A model generated the notes under the pieces. It saw nothing but the letters and a program-made list of their open reading frames with translations, had not been told where the DNA came from and ran no database searches. DNA of 64,000 nucleotides from Bursaphelenchus xylophilus. Taxonomy: Eukaryota; Nematoda; Chromadorea; Rhabditida; Aphelenchoididae. Shown here piece by piece: positions 1-11,270 of the stretch. Numbering within the stretch: position 1 is the stretch's first letter; every line of letters begins with the position of its first letter. A program made the position numbers and the translations under genes. Location of the stretch: contig CAJFCV020000003.1 in the NCBI GenBank assembly GCA_904066235.2, positions 2,232,001 through 2,296,000 of the forward strand, read 5' to 3'.

Positions 1-2408
1 GGAAATAAACGTGTTGATGAAGAGGAAAGAACGTTTCTTCGGGAGTTCCTTTGTAGTGCTAGAAGTCGTTCTTTGGGCCTGGCTATTTGTTCAAGTTTTG
101 ATGTGGTTGCAGTTGAAGTTTCTGTTCTTTTGTCGTGTTTGTAGATGTGTTGATTCCAGCAGACTTGTCGAATCGAAAGTTTGTTTTGTTGAACTTTGCG
201 AAGTTCGTACTCGTAGGCGAGTAATTTCCTTTGTATTGTTGGCAATTTTCTGGGTCAGATGTATTGTCACCCTCTTCTTCTGAGCTCCCCGTTGTTTGTT
301 TTATGTCGTGCGTCAGTTTTGTGCACGCAGAAGGCTGTTGCCTTTCCCAAGGACTATCACTTTGCCGTCTTCTCGGTCGTCAGGGAAACCCTGAAAGAAA
401 AAACATTTGAGGTAAAGCAAAGCGCAATTAAAAATATCGGAGAATAACACGCAAACGTTTGAAAGGATTATATGCAAGTGTAGTTGTGGAATGGTCTATA
501 ATTCCAAGAAAATTGAGAAAATTGTAAATATTGAAGATCTGCAAAAATAAAAAACTCTAACTTCCATAGAAAGTGAAGCCCTGCAAGAACGGTAACAATA
601 TTTACCGCAGGACTAACAGTTTTATGCGGATAGCAGGTGTTATTTCTCCAAACTCTGGAAGAAGTACAAGAGTTACGCCTGAATTAAAATGTAACCGTCG
701 TCAAATGCCGCCTAGAAAAAAAAGTAAATGATGCCGACGATTTACTGAAGTCACGTTATCTCTTATTCGAGGCAGTGGACTACTGCAGATTAGGCGATGA
801 ATGTGGATGGATTACTGTGCTACTTCATTGTGAAATCTCAGAAATTTTCGTACAAACAATGGAAGAGTAGAGATTTAAAGGCCTATAAAGCTGAAAATCA
901 TATAATATCATAGCATTTTGCCAGCGAAAATACCGTAGAACAGATTAAAATCGAGTATTTTGAGTCCCCAATTAGTAATGAACACCGTGAATACCCTGAA
1001 TTACAAAAAACACGGGTTAGATTAGATGTGGATTGATAAGTTTTTTTTATAAAGAACAGTGAATTAAGCCGGATTATACCAGAAACTTGACGATTTCAAG
1101 CCGGACAAAAATAAGTCGTCCCAGTTTTTCGTCTTTACGGCTTTTTGTAAACGGCCGGAAAGGCGGGCATTCAGAAGTTCTGGTCGTTCCCCCCTTTATT
1201 TCCAAGCTTTGTCCCGGATTTGTGGAGATTGAGAGAAGCGAAAAAGTCAACAAAAGTGTAATTGCCTAAGGGAATCTGCAGTAAATAAGAAAATGTCAAT
1301 TGAAAAACAAAAAGCAGCATGATATGGCAGGGTTATTGAGATTTGCCGGCTTTAGCGGTGCGTGGGCTGACTTCCGAAAGTTTGGAATGGCATTCAAAAG
1401 GCAATGGGGAAATAATTTAGAGGGATTGAAAATAAAAAAGCAATATAAAATGATTAGTAAGCTTTACCGCAATACCGAAACTATGACATAAAATGGTCAG
1501 ATGGAATTCCGGATTTTCGCTTGTCGAAACCCCTTGAAGCCATGGGAAAAATGACCTTTTTGTAGCTGGAAAATCAAGTATTCGGAGCGGTCACGGACTC
1601 TGTATATCACAAAAAACGAGCTACATTTCAAATTCCCGGCTAACTACGTAGTATCACATGCCTAAAACAACAAAAAATCCCTTGAAATCAGCACGCAAGA
1701 CAGGCGGAATGAAGGCGTAAAGAATCCCCGTCTAATGATTTGGGCGTGAATAAGAATCCGTACTTGGGATATATTAGTAAATCATTAGTAAATTCGGATT
1801 AAACTCGACATGATTAGCCCATAAATTTACAAAACCAAGAAGGCCGATCATAAAGGAAATGAGAGTTTTGAAATTGCACTGGAAGAGTTGCAAGATTTCA
1901 AAGTTTTCTGGCGAAAAATGCTGAAAAGATTAGCTTCGGATTAGAGGAACAGACTGGATTAAGTTGGAAATGCTTTTCTACAGTATTCTCCCGAAGAATT
2001 GGGAAAGTACTGTAGGAACGGCATGCTGATTTGAAATCCAAGCTGTTCCTCGGGTCTCGAACTGATCTTTTTTGCATTTTTTGGTCAAAAAACTTTGAAA
2101 TCTTGCAGCTCCTCTAGTGTAATTTTTAAATCTCATTTCTTGTCTGATCGGTTTTTTGGTTTTGTCAATTTTTGGACTAGTCATGATGAGATAGATCCGA
2201 ATTTACTAATTATTAAGGTGAACCTCTGGATTTTCAGAAAATTAGAAAATTCTGTGGGATTTATGGAAATCGGCGTTCTATGAGGGTTTTTTTATATGAC
2301 ATTTTATTAAATTTGCTTTTTGAAATTAGAGGAAGCCAAAAAGTTAACATAATTTTTCATAAAACACTTCAAAACACAACCTTTTGTTAATATAAAATAT
2401 CCCTTCAG
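1..2408 (+). other. Long AT-rich non-coding stretch, probably intron of the V-ATPase A gene
   Basis: No ORF here looks like a conserved exon. The V-ATPase subunit A exon that starts at 2409 enters in mid-codon, so at least one more exon must lie upstream, and none of the expected subunit A sequence is visible in this interval. I therefore read it as the tail of an intron longer than 2.4 kb. Short ORFs at 11-447 show no recognisable domain. Low complexity is modest, so undetected non-coding RNA cannot be excluded. Confidence 0.45.
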
Positions 2409-3651
2409 TAAGTACATGCGCGCCCTCGACGACTACTACGAAAAGAACTACCCCGAGTTCGTGGCCCTCCGAACCAAGTGCAAGGAGATCCTCCAGGAAG
2501 AAGAAGATCTCTCCGAAATTGTGCAGCTGGTCGGAAAGGCCTCCTTGGCCGAGTCGGACAAGATCACACTCGAAGTGGCGAAGCTGATCAAGGACGACTT
2601 CCTGCAACAGAACGGTTACACTCCATATGATCGGTTCTGTCCCTTCTACAAGACTGTCGGCATGCTGAAGAACATGTAAGTTTGAGGAAAATTGAAATGT
2701 ACATTGGGGGGACCTGATCCAGTGGAAAAGACGTACCATTTTGCATCCAGGAAGCATCAAAAAATGTGGCCAAATACCTCCGTCTAGAAGTGAAAAAACT
2801 CCGCTTTTGAAGAGCGCGCCAGCTCTTTTTGTGAGGAAAAAGGGCGCGCCATTCAAAACGAAATTTTTCACTTGGAGAGGGAAGCATTTTGCCACATTTT
2901 TGATACTTCCCGGAGGCAAAATGATACGTTTTTTGCCACTGGACCACTGGCCCCCCTACTGCCTATACGTGTAACCTTCAAGGAGCCCTCCACTTGCTCA
3001 GTGAATGAGGAGCTGGCGTTGGCTGGAGATACAAAACTTGAAGACAATAAGTCTAGTATAAAATACATTTTTTAGGGTCTCCTTCTACGACCTGGCCCGT
3101 CACGCCGTCGAAACCACCGCCCAATCCGACAACAAGATCACATGGAACACCATCCGCGACCACATGGGAGACCTCATGTATCAACTCTCCTCCATGAAAT
3201 TCAAGGTGGGAAAAGAGAAAAGTTTTTGTGTTGTTTATTGCTTTAGATACGAGGGATTAATCTGAAGTGCAGGGCTTCCGAAGATTTGCTTTATGTGGAT
3301 TAATAAGCTTTGGGCAGTGATTAGATACCAGCAAGGCGCGGGATTAAGATGTAGAAACCTGGGAATACGGTAGAAATGAGGAGTGATCTTGGGTTGAAAA
3401 AGTTGTATTTTTTGGAAAGTTTTTGGGTTGATAGGGAAATTAGGGTGGAATTAGAGATTTGGAGGGGATTGAATTTATTTTTATGAAAAATTTGAGATGT
3501 TTTGGCATGGATAAGATAGCGAAAATGCAGTGAAATAAAAAAATTTCGCTTTCAGGACCCCGTGAAAGACGGCGAAGACAAGATCAAGAAGGAATACGAC
3601 GAACTCCTCGAGCAAATGCAGACCTCCTTCCGCAACCTGGAAGACTCGTAG
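2409..3651 (+). CDS. vha-13: V-type proton ATPase catalytic subunit A, C-terminal exons (5' end outside window)
   Basis: Three exons, 2409-2675, 3076-3205 and 3556-3651, join in phase and encode the last 163 residues of the roughly 610-residue catalytic A subunit of the V1 sector, which hydrolyses ATP to drive proton pumping into endomembrane compartments. The translation contains stretches nearly invariant in eukaryotes, such as [40 protein letters not shown] and [17 protein letters not shown], and ends in LEDS then TAG. The nucleotide-binding domain is encoded upstream of the window. Codon use is GC-rich, as expected for a highly expressed gene. The first intron (2676-3075) carries a palindromic MITE. 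AATAAA words near 4061 and 4166 could serve the 3' end. The symbol follows the C. elegans orthologue; orthology between vha-13 and minor paralogues was not tested. Confidence 0.93.
2703..2962. mobile_element. Palindromic MITE (family 1), in V-ATPase A intron
   Basis: Inverted arms read GGACCTGATCCAGTGG on the left and a diverged complement ending CCACTGGACCACTGG on the right, with internal arms containing TTTTGCATCCAGGAAGCATC and CACTTGGAGAGGGAAGCA. It is the same family as the copies at 4845, 6144, 7086, 9101, 29175, 34854, 36163, 37562, 53272, 59424 and 63676. Confidence 0.85.
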
Positions 3652-4552
3652 ACTGGACCAGCGCGGGCCTCGGCTAGCCGCCAATCCAAGAATCACCATG
3701 ACTCGGAACAATTTCTCTCTGTATTTTGTCGTATAACCCCCGCTACATTCCCTAATATGTGTCTGGAACCAGAATTTTAATATTTTTTTTTGGAGATTGC
3801 GATTTTTTCGAATTTTTTTTGATTTCGAGCTCATTTTTTGGATAATTTTGGCTAGTATAAGGTGATTCGAAGGGAATTTCTTTTTTATTTCCTTGTGAAT
3901 TGTTCGAGGCTATGTTGTTGTAAAGACTATAGCACCCCCGATCATTTTGTTCTTTGTGATTTTAACACGCGATTTCTCCTAAGGATTCACTTAATTCCCC
4001 CCGCACAGAATTTTATATTTTTCGCTTTGGCTAGCAGATATTAGGTATATATATTTTTTGAATAAACATTGTGATATTGAACACTTTTGAATTCACAAGC
4101 ACAGAAGTCGTCTTGTCTAAATATACTTTTATACTTTTTAGATTTTGTTAGTAATTTAGTCAATTTATAATCAATAAATAAGAAATTTTCAGTATGGAAA
4201 TAGGTAGAAATGGGTTTGTAGGGTATGTGGAGGGATCTGCGGTAGATTTTTTAGACTAAAAAGTTGATTTTGACCTTGTTTTAGGTCTCAAGAAGTTGAT
4301 TTTTGCATAAAATTTGATTTTTTTTCACATGTAATGTAGTTTTTGGGCCTAAAATTGAATCGACATTACTTTTGATGATGTAACATCCTTCATAAAACGA
4401 AAAAAGGTTTTGTTTTTTGAAGGTTCTTCTCTGAAAATTGAGATTTTTTTGTCGAGAACCGCAAATACTTGATACAAAAAATAATTAAAAATGTCAGCAA
4501 TTTATTATCAACAAACCTCAATAAATAAACAACAATGCACTATTACAACATC
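3652..4552. other. Convergent intergenic / 3' UTR region
   Basis: This lies between two converging genes and holds AT-rich sequence with several AATAAA words (about 4061 and 4166). I see no ORF with domain support. Confidence 0.5.
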
Positions 4553-6119
4553 TTATGGCTTCTCCGGCAAGAACGGTGGGAAATTGATGCTCAAATCCTC
4601 GCCGACTTTCGGGTCCCGAACGGAAACCCCTCCAGTTGGTTGGAAAACAATCTTTCTCCAATTTCTCCTCGCATAGTCTTCCAATTTAGCTGCCTTCAGA
4701 GCATATTCCATGAATTGGGTACTCAGCTTCACTTTAACGATGTGATTTTCAGTTGGATTCCCCAAAATGTCTGAAAAATCAGAGTGTTAAAAAATTTTTT
4801 TGGATAGTTTTTTTGAGATGTTATAGTGTTTTTATAGTTTTCTGTACAGCGACAGACTTGATCTAGTGACAAAAAACGTAACTTTTTGCATCCAGGAAGC
4901 ATTAAAAATGTAGCAAAATGCCTCCCTCTCCAACTGAAAATACTCCGTTTTGAAGGGCGTGCTTTCCAGAATGGAGTTTTTTTATTGGAGTGGGAGGCAT
5001 TTCGCTACATTTTTGACACTTCCCGGACGCAAACGGGTACGTTTTTTGCCACTGGATCAGGTCCGCCACTGAATGGCTACAAGGCAAAAAGTCTCACCAT
5101 AGTTTCTCCTCTTCTTGTACTTCCCTCTTTTCTTTGGTGGTTCAGACGTTGATGGTTCGTCGACAGCTGACCCACCTGATCCACTCTCATCGAGCTCAGC
5201 TTCCTCGTCTTCAGACAATTGGGCTTCTAAAAGTATGTGTTGTTATTGCTGAATGTGATGAAACAAGAAATATTGAAAGTAAAGTGATGTCAGTTGTGTT
5301 GTAGTTACTAGTAAATGTGAGAGAGAAAGCTATACAGTTAAAAATGCCCAAAAAATAGAGGTTTGAGGTGTTTCCGAGATGTTTTTATATTATACTTGAC
5401 ATTAGATGTCTGATATAATATAAATCGTCAAAATTAAGCTGGCTATTGCAATTAGGGTCTCTAAATGTACGCTGTAGGGCTTGGTTCACTATTTACTAGC
5501 GTTCTTTGCTGTTTTAAAATTTATTTTGACCATTTTTTTGCTGTAGTCATCAGCTATCTAGACTAATATAAATTCAGTCCTCGTTACCTTGATTTTTCTT
5601 CCGATGGGTTTCAGCTCTCCTCTCCTTCCTCCTCTGTCTAGCGATTGCAAAGTAGTCATCTTTCATTGACTCTCGAAAAACCTCCGCAGCCGTTGGAATC
5701 CTCGCATTAGGGTCGGGGACAAAGTTGGCTCCAAAGTCCGGATCAAATTCCATCGGCTCCAACCCCTGGGCTCGCAAAGCATTCGGATCTTTCACGCTGA
5801 GGGTCGCTATGTCCAATTTGGTCAAGTCTCGCTCCTCTTCGATATTCTTTTGAGCCATCTGTTTCAGCCTGCGCCAGATGTTCCGAAGATGTCTGATTTG
5901 AATGCCCTCGAGACGTGGGTGGATCCTCGTGAAGTCGCGTAGAATCTCGCCCCACCATTCACTCTTCAGCCGTGGATTCACACATCGTTGTTCACCCTTG
6001 TACTCGACCATACTGCTGTGAGAAGCGGCGAACGCCGGCTCGAACGGCGCAATCAGCTTGATTAAGTTCATTTTCTCATCGGGGGTGGTGAGGAATTGGA
6101 GTGTGGAGTTTCCCAGCAT
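4553..6119 (-). CDS. Nematode orphan protein with Myb/SANT-like N-terminal helical region
   Basis: Three minus-strand exons (6119-5588, 5226-5098, 4770-4553) join in phase to 292 residues. Residues about 15-85 contain spaced tryptophans and basic residues (LKSEWWGEILRDF, RHLRNIWRRLKQMAQ) like the trihelix/Myb-SANT-like DNA-binding fold. This is followed by a variable linker, an acidic Ser/Glu stretch (EAQLSEDEEAELDESGSG), a basic patch KKRGKYKKRR that could be a nuclear signal, and a C-terminal region of about 70 residues. That layout suggests a nuclear DNA-binding protein, but I cannot assign a family with certainty. The start is chosen as the first ATG after a TTCTAG acceptor at 6123, which suggests a 5' UTR or trans-splice junction. 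The second intron holds a MITE, and another MITE lies 25 bp upstream of the start. A C. elegans orthologue was not recognised. Confidence 0.72.
4845..5071. mobile_element. Palindromic MITE (family 1), in intron of Myb/SANT-like gene
   Basis: Left end TACAGCGACAGACTTG and right end CAGGTCCGCCACTG with complementary inner arms (TTTTGCATCCAGGAAGCAT opposite ACACTTCCCGGACGCAAA). The left end is more diverged than in other copies. Confidence 0.8.
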
Positions 6120-6143
6120 GATCTAGAAGAGAATGGAGAGTGT

Positions 6144-6395
6144 TACATTGGGGGACCTGATCCAGTGGCAAAAACGTATCATTTTGCATCCGGGAGGTAT
6201 CAAAAAATGTGGCAAAATACCTCCCTCTCCGAGTGAAAAAAAACTCCGATTTCATAGCCGCTTTTTGTGAAGGAAGGGGCGGCCCTTCAGAACGGAGTTT
6301 TTCACTTGGAGAGGGAGGGATTTTTCTACATTTTTTGATACTTCCCGGATGCAAAATGATACGTTTTTTGCCACTGGATCAGGTCCGTCACTGTA
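6144..6395. mobile_element. Palindromic MITE (family 1)
   Basis: Left end TACATTGGGGGACCTGATCC, right end GGATCAGGTCCGTCACTGTA. It is flanked by TA, consistent with a Tc1/mariner-type target. It lies just upstream of the Myb/SANT-like start codon. Confidence 0.88.
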
Positions 6396-7085
6396 GGAAA
6401 GTTGGAACCACGAAAAATGTTTGAAAAACACGATTTTTCGCTATTTCAAAGGAATTTGGGTATAAAATAAAGTAAGTATTGAAGGAAGTTGTTGTCAAAT
6501 GGGATTCTCGGAGTAACGAACGATTCTCCAAGTGTGATAATGGTTCGTTATCCCGAGAAATCTTTTAAAAAAACTTATATTTTGAAAAAAACCCTAGGTA
6601 AACGTCAAAAGTCGCTTGAAAAATTTGAAAAAATCGCCGAAACCCCTCTAAAAGTGCGAATTTTTTTTATAAAAGTTGGAATATTTGTGATAAAAATATT
6701 TTAAAAAATGTAAAAAAGATTAGATTCTAGCTAAAATTTGCAATTACTAGCAAAAAATCTGCTTTCCAAACGACCATGAGATCAGAAAACGGAAAGAGAA
6801 AGACCTTTTTTGCAGCGAAAACAAAACGCTCTCATTTTTTCTCTTTCGCTTCCAAACGCCTTTCGCCGTCTCCTTTTTGTCACACTCTTTTCGTTTTGCG
6901 TCTCGTAAATAAAAGAGAGTCCGTGATAGGAAGGGAACGGGGTTTTGTTTCATTATAATGGCAGTTTAGAGGTCTGTAAAAATTTTTGGAATAGATTTCG
7001 AGATAAAATTTTTGTCTGCCTAGTACAACATAATTTTTTTTGTAGAAGGTGGATTTTTTTTGCATTCTATGGATAATGACTAAAG

Positions 7086-7290
7086 TATAGTGGCAGACCT
7101 GATCCAGTGGCAAAAAACGTACCATTTTGCATCCGGGAAGTATCAAAAAATGTGGTAAAATGCCTCCCTTTCCAAGAGAAAAAGCTCTGTTTTGAAAGGC
7201 TTGGAAAGGGAGGTATTTTGCTACATTTTGGATACTTCCCGGATGCAAAATGCTACATTTTTTTGCCACTGGTTCAGGTCCGCCACTGTA
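7086..7290. mobile_element. Palindromic MITE (family 1), shorter central loop
   Basis: Ends TATAGTGGCAGACCTG and CAGGTCCGCCACTGTA. The centre is shorter than in other copies (about 205 bp overall), so the two arms nearly abut. Confidence 0.88.
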
Positions 7291-7448
7291 CTACAAAAAC
7301 TAGGAGTAACATTATTTAAAATTCGCTTTCATGCCCTCCGGGAACGAAAAAAAATTAATTTTTACGGTTGTAATGCCGTAAGGCATTTGACTAAAATTGT
7401 TAAAATTGATTCAAAATAATGAGGGAGCCAAATTCAAAGTCAGTACAA

Positions 7449-7454
7449 TTTATT
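7449..7454 (-). terminator. Poly(A) signal AATAAA of the Clc-like gene
   Basis: Minus-strand AATAAA about 25 bp beyond the TGA stop at 7477-7479. Confidence 0.6.
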
Positions 7455-7476
7455 GTCACAATCTAAGACCTCAAAA

Positions 7477-10071
7477 TCAGGGTACTGGAGTCTTCTTCAG
7501 AACGCATTGAATGACCGCTGCGAGGATTGAAACCGCGATCAGAACGATTCCAGATATAATCATAAGATACGTGCAAAAACAGTCCAGCGTGAAAAAGTCA
7601 GCGTCTTCCTTGATGTTGGTGTCATTGAGCGCTTTTTGATACATTGCTTCCCAATCTGGAAAAAAATGTAAAAAATATGCAACTTTAGGCCAAAATTCGG
7701 GAAAATTAGATCAAAATTGATGCTCTGGGCATCATCAGTCGACAACTTTAGGGTTAGTTCTTACAAGGGAAGTACTTGAAGTGTGACGCTCAGATTTTCT
7801 TTAAATTTTGCGCACACATCGGGTATGGACTATATATCAATTCCTGAAAGTTTTAGCTCGCGCTTTGCGGGCGCCGCCGAGATATCGAACGATTTTTGCC
7901 GCCGAGAGAGCACGCTCAACGTGGAGAGCGGTCAGAGAGAAAACCGTTTTTTGGCCATAACTTTGGCAGTTTCGTGCGGAAAAATTTGATTTTTTGTGGA
8001 AACATTACACTTTACAGTTGAAATAGGCATGAAACTTTTCGTGCTGAAATTCGGCAAAAAGTCCTAAATTTTCGCCGACTTTCGATCTAAAAATCTCGGT
8101 TGTTTCTGCAAAGCGCGAGATAGGATTCTCGCATATATCTTACAAGGAAAGTACTTTTATGGGGGCTCCTACTTTTTGACGGGACATATCTCAAAAAATC
8201 AGAAAAAATGTGCTGATCAAGGATGTATAAATCCTAGCTGCCCATTTTAGGTTTTTAGGGGTGAAAACTCGACCGGAAGTTGACTTAAAGTCCTATATGA
8301 ACCCCTTTTCGCTTAATGTTTCACAGGTTTACAATTTTTATTTTGGCTTAAAATGATGTTTATTGAGTTTCTAAGGCATAATAAATCAGTCTTGGCACAA
8401 AAATTTATTTTTCCAACCTTCATCTTCAAAAAAAGTTGATTCAGCCCAAAAGGGAAATCGAACCCATGCGGCGTTCCCCCTCTTGATTCCCAAACTACGG
8501 CACTAGCCACTCGGCCACATCGCTCTCTTCCGAAGGAAGAGACGGACTGCGCTTTTTATCGTTTTGAATGCCTGCGCCTTTTGTAGGGAAATTAAGCCAG
8601 TTTTTGGGCATTTTCACCCCTAAAAACCTAAAATGGACAGCTAAGATTTATATATCCTTGATCAGCACATTTTTTCTGATTTTTTGAGATATGTCCCGTC
8701 AAAAAGTAGGAGCCCCCATAAAAGTACTTTCCTTGTTAGAAAAAATTATTCTAAATTTATGCCAAGTTTCATCAAAATCTGAGCGTCACACTTGGAGTAC
8801 TTCCCCTGTTAGTATTAAAAATCACCTTTTATGGTATTGTAGAGAAACACCGCCACAGCTCCAAGATTTGCAAATCCGCCCAAAAGAGTCAAAATTCCAA
8901 TTGGGCCAAACAAATTGGGGCAGCAGCAGACGCAGAAACTCAAAATCGACCACAAAAGTGCAATCGTACAAAGGGCCAGCGAAACGCCGATCAGCGAGAT
9001 GCAAATTTTGACATAGGCCTCGGCTTCCTGAAAAATGGGTTGAAAAAATATATAAATCTAGTAGCGGGAAGATAATATAAAAGTGGTCGTAGTAGGGTAG
9101 TAAACGGGTACCTGATCGAGTGGCAAAAAACGTATCATTTTGCATCCGGGAAGTATCAAAAAACGTTGCAAAATGCCTCTCTCTCCAAGTGAAAAAAACT
9201 CCGATTTCAAAAGCGCGCCGGCCACTTTTGTGAGGGCCCTTCAAAACGGAGTTTTTTAATTGGAGTGGGAGGCATTTTGCTACATTTTTTGATACTTCCC
9301 GGATGCAAAATGGTGCGTGTTTTGCCACTGGATCAGGTCCGTCACTGTAGGGGACCCTTCGCAAAATTCGTCGCTACATAAACAAAGAGATGGACTGTCA
9401 AAAATAGGAAAATCCCAAAATTTTACCTAAAATAAGACCCAATGACCAAAATCTATGATCTAAAATTTTAACTAGGATAGCTCGATTATTTTCTGTATTA
9501 ACAAATGGCTTTTTCTGTCAAATAAAATCGAAAAATCCACAAAATTCCCGAAAACGTTTGAGATTCTGAGCTTTGATACCTATCTGTTCAAATGTCTCAA
9601 GTACAATACAAATTGAAATCAAAATTTTCTGAAACCTATCCTGCTTTTTCTCAATAGCCTATAGATTCGTCTGTAAATCAAAAAAAGACATGATTTTGCT
9701 GTAAGTGTCATACTTTTCCGCCAATTATTGTCCAGTTATGTCAAGTACAATATAATTTTACGCTCAAAGCCTGCCAAAACCCTCCCACTCACCTCCCAAA
9801 CGCTGATACACGGCTCCTTGGCGGCTAGGAGGACCTGATCGCGTGCACTGCTCTGCAGAAGCAGATTATCTGCACCCGCGAGTTGAGCCTGATCTTGACT
9901 ATTGTTCAGAGAGGTTTGAATACAGTTCTTCAGCAGCCCGCGCGTCTCGACCTCTCCATTCTCGTTCTCGTAGGCCTGCCAGTTGGGGAAATAGAGGGCA
10001 ATGCCGGTTAGGGTCATACTTGAAATCAGTCCAACGATGAAAATCGGCTTGAGAATGACGGTCTTGCACAT
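7477..10071 (-). CDS. Clc-like (claudin-superfamily) four-pass membrane protein
   Basis: Exons 10071-9793, 9027-8826 and 7655-7477 join in phase to 219 residues. An N-terminal membrane segment (about residues 8-30) is followed by a roughly 65-residue extracellular loop with Cys and Trp, two closely spaced central membrane segments rich in Cys (WSILSFCVCCPNLFGPIGI), and a C-terminal membrane segment (YLMIISGIVLIAVSILAAVI) before a short basic tail. Length and topology match the nematode Clc-like family, which is related to claudins and stargazin-type proteins at cell junctions or synapses; the exact role here is unknown. All splice sites are GT-AG. Intron 2 (8825-7656) is inflated by a 1 kb inverted-repeat element containing a tRNA-like sequence, and intron 1 contains a MITE. 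An AATAAA lies just past the stop. Confidence 0.85.
8142..8737. repeat. Nested inverted repeat inside family-2 element
   Basis: Left arm ACAAGGAAAGTACTTTTATG continuing through GGGGGCTCCTACTTTTTGAC and a GCTGCCCATTTTAGG segment, with its complement ending CATAAAAGTACTTTCCTTGT. Arms are about 130 bp and nearly identical. The spacer holds the tRNA-like sequence. Confidence 0.85.
8441..8526 (-). repeat. tRNA-like sequence with long variable region
   Basis: Minus strand shows a perfect A box TGGCCGAGTGG (8508-8518) and a B box GGTTCGATTTC with one deviation (8454-8464). Spacing and the extra bases between anticodon and T arm resemble type II (Leu/Ser) tRNAs, but the acceptor and anticodon stems pair poorly, so I call it tRNA-derived rather than a working tRNA. 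Confidence 0.6.
9101..9349. mobile_element. Palindromic MITE (family 1), in Clc-like intron 1
   Basis: Diverged left end TAAACGGGTACCTGATCGAG and canonical right end GATCAGGTCCGTCACTGTA. The internal arms contain TTTTGCATCCGGGAAGTATC and its complement. Confidence 0.85.
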
Positions 10072-10318
10072 CTGAAAAAATGATGATTTAGATGGGTAAA
10101 AATGGTATTAAAAAGGCGCTAGATAGCCATCGGGGGATACTGTAGAGGACGTGTTGCGTGAATTGAGACGTCTTTAGCAGTTAGCCGAACGAAAATACCA
10201 AAAAAATCATCAATTTTGATGATTTACAGGGTCTTTCAAGAAACGTGAAGAAAGTCGGAGGCTATAACTTCTGGCAGAGGCGGCGCAGAGACTTCGTTTT
10301 CAGAATATGTATTTTTAA

Positions 10319-10760
10319 GCGACATTGATTTTTGCCTATGAAATAAAAAGATTTTAAAGTGCAAGCTGAGGTAGCTACGATCTTTTGAAGTAGGGCTTTT
10401 TACCCCAAAAACCAGTGTTTTTGAGTTGAAAATGACCGAGAAATTTCGGATTTTTTCGGTTTAAAATTACCGAGAAATTTTGGATTTTTTTGAGGTTTTC
10501 GATAGAGTTGACGTTGAGAACAGGAAAGACGAATTTTTGGCCAATCTCTGTCCCTGTTTTTAAACCTCAATTATATCGAAAACCCCGAAAAAGTCCGATA
10601 TTGCTCTGTGATTTTCGACCGAAAAAAATCCAAAATTTCTCGACCATTTTCAATTGAAAAACACTGGTTTTCGGGGTCAAAGGGCCTACCTCAAAAGGTT
10701 GTAGCGACCTCAGTTTGCACTTTAAAATGTCTTTATTTCATAGGCAAAAATCAATGTCGC
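10319..10760. mobile_element. 442-bp palindromic TTAA-type element nested in left arm
   Basis: Ends GCGACATTGATTTTTGCCTA and its complement TAGGCAAAAATCAATGTCGC are flanked on both sides by TTAA (10315-10318 and 10761-10764). The right arm of the host palindrome preserves the uninterrupted site around 12585 (one TTAA), so the duplication is directly visible. A TTAA target is typical of piggyBac-type elements and the nematode PALTTAA MITEs. No coding capacity is seen. Confidence 0.88.
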
Positions 10761-11199
10761 TTAAAACACGATTTTTGAGTCACTGCGTCAGCCAGTAGTG
10801 GGGCCCGGTCTTAGGAAAAAATCGATTTTGAGATTTTTGGCTTAAAATAGTCGGTAGCACTTGTGGAAGAAAAGCTAAAAATATTTTTGCCCAATTTTGC
10901 CCGGAAGGCATATTTTTTTACAAAATACGTTTTTACACTTCAAAGCCTCTGGAGGCCGATGTGATCCCACCACAAAGATCAAACCTGGCATACAGGGGTT
11001 TTTGACACCCAGGAATCTGAAAATCGTAGCATTTTTACCGTCAGATTACTGTAACATGGTCATACTGTAATTCGGTCGATAAAAATCGGCGATAACTTCT
11101 TTAGATCAAAAATGCCACAAGATTTTATAGCAGACTCGGAATCAGCATAAAATTCTGCTTCGGATACATGTAAAATATGTTCAAAATTCCGTGGCCCAA

Positions 11200-11270
11200 C
11201 CTCTGTAGTATAGTGGTTGTGCGCCAGGATTATCAATCTGGCGACCCAGGTTCGATTCCCGGTGGCTGCA
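11200..11270 (+). repeat. tRNA-like sequence, left arm of 2.6 kb palindrome
   Basis: A-box-like TAGTATAGTGG and perfect B box GGTTCGATTCC (11249-11259), with an anticodon-like hairpin GCCAG / CTGGC between them. The acceptor ends do not pair. Confidence 0.6.

Larger units (their letters stand above)
6120..7440. other. Intergenic region between two minus-strand genes
   Basis: Holds two family-1 MITEs (6144-6395 and 7086-7290) separated by about 690 bp of AT-rich sequence without a supportable ORF. It must include the promoter of the Myb/SANT-like gene and the 3' end of the Clc-like gene. Confidence 0.5.
7763..8810. mobile_element. Inverted-repeat element (family 2) in Clc-like intron
   Basis: The terminal arms match over about 45 bp: ACAAGGGAAGTACTTGAAGT at the left, the complement AGTACTTCCCCTGTT at the right, both continuing into GTGTGACGCTCAGATTTT. 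A second inverted-repeat pair is nested inside at 8142-8737. The interior carries a minus-strand tRNA-like sequence. The element shares the word ACAAGGAAAGTACTT with the element at 47251-47981, so the two form a family. Confidence 0.8.

Noticed and set aside
2344..2947. Long minus-strand ORFs over the V-ATPase exon
   Set aside because: They are antisense to a conserved plus-strand exon and to the MITE; the plus-strand frame matches V-ATPase subunit A.
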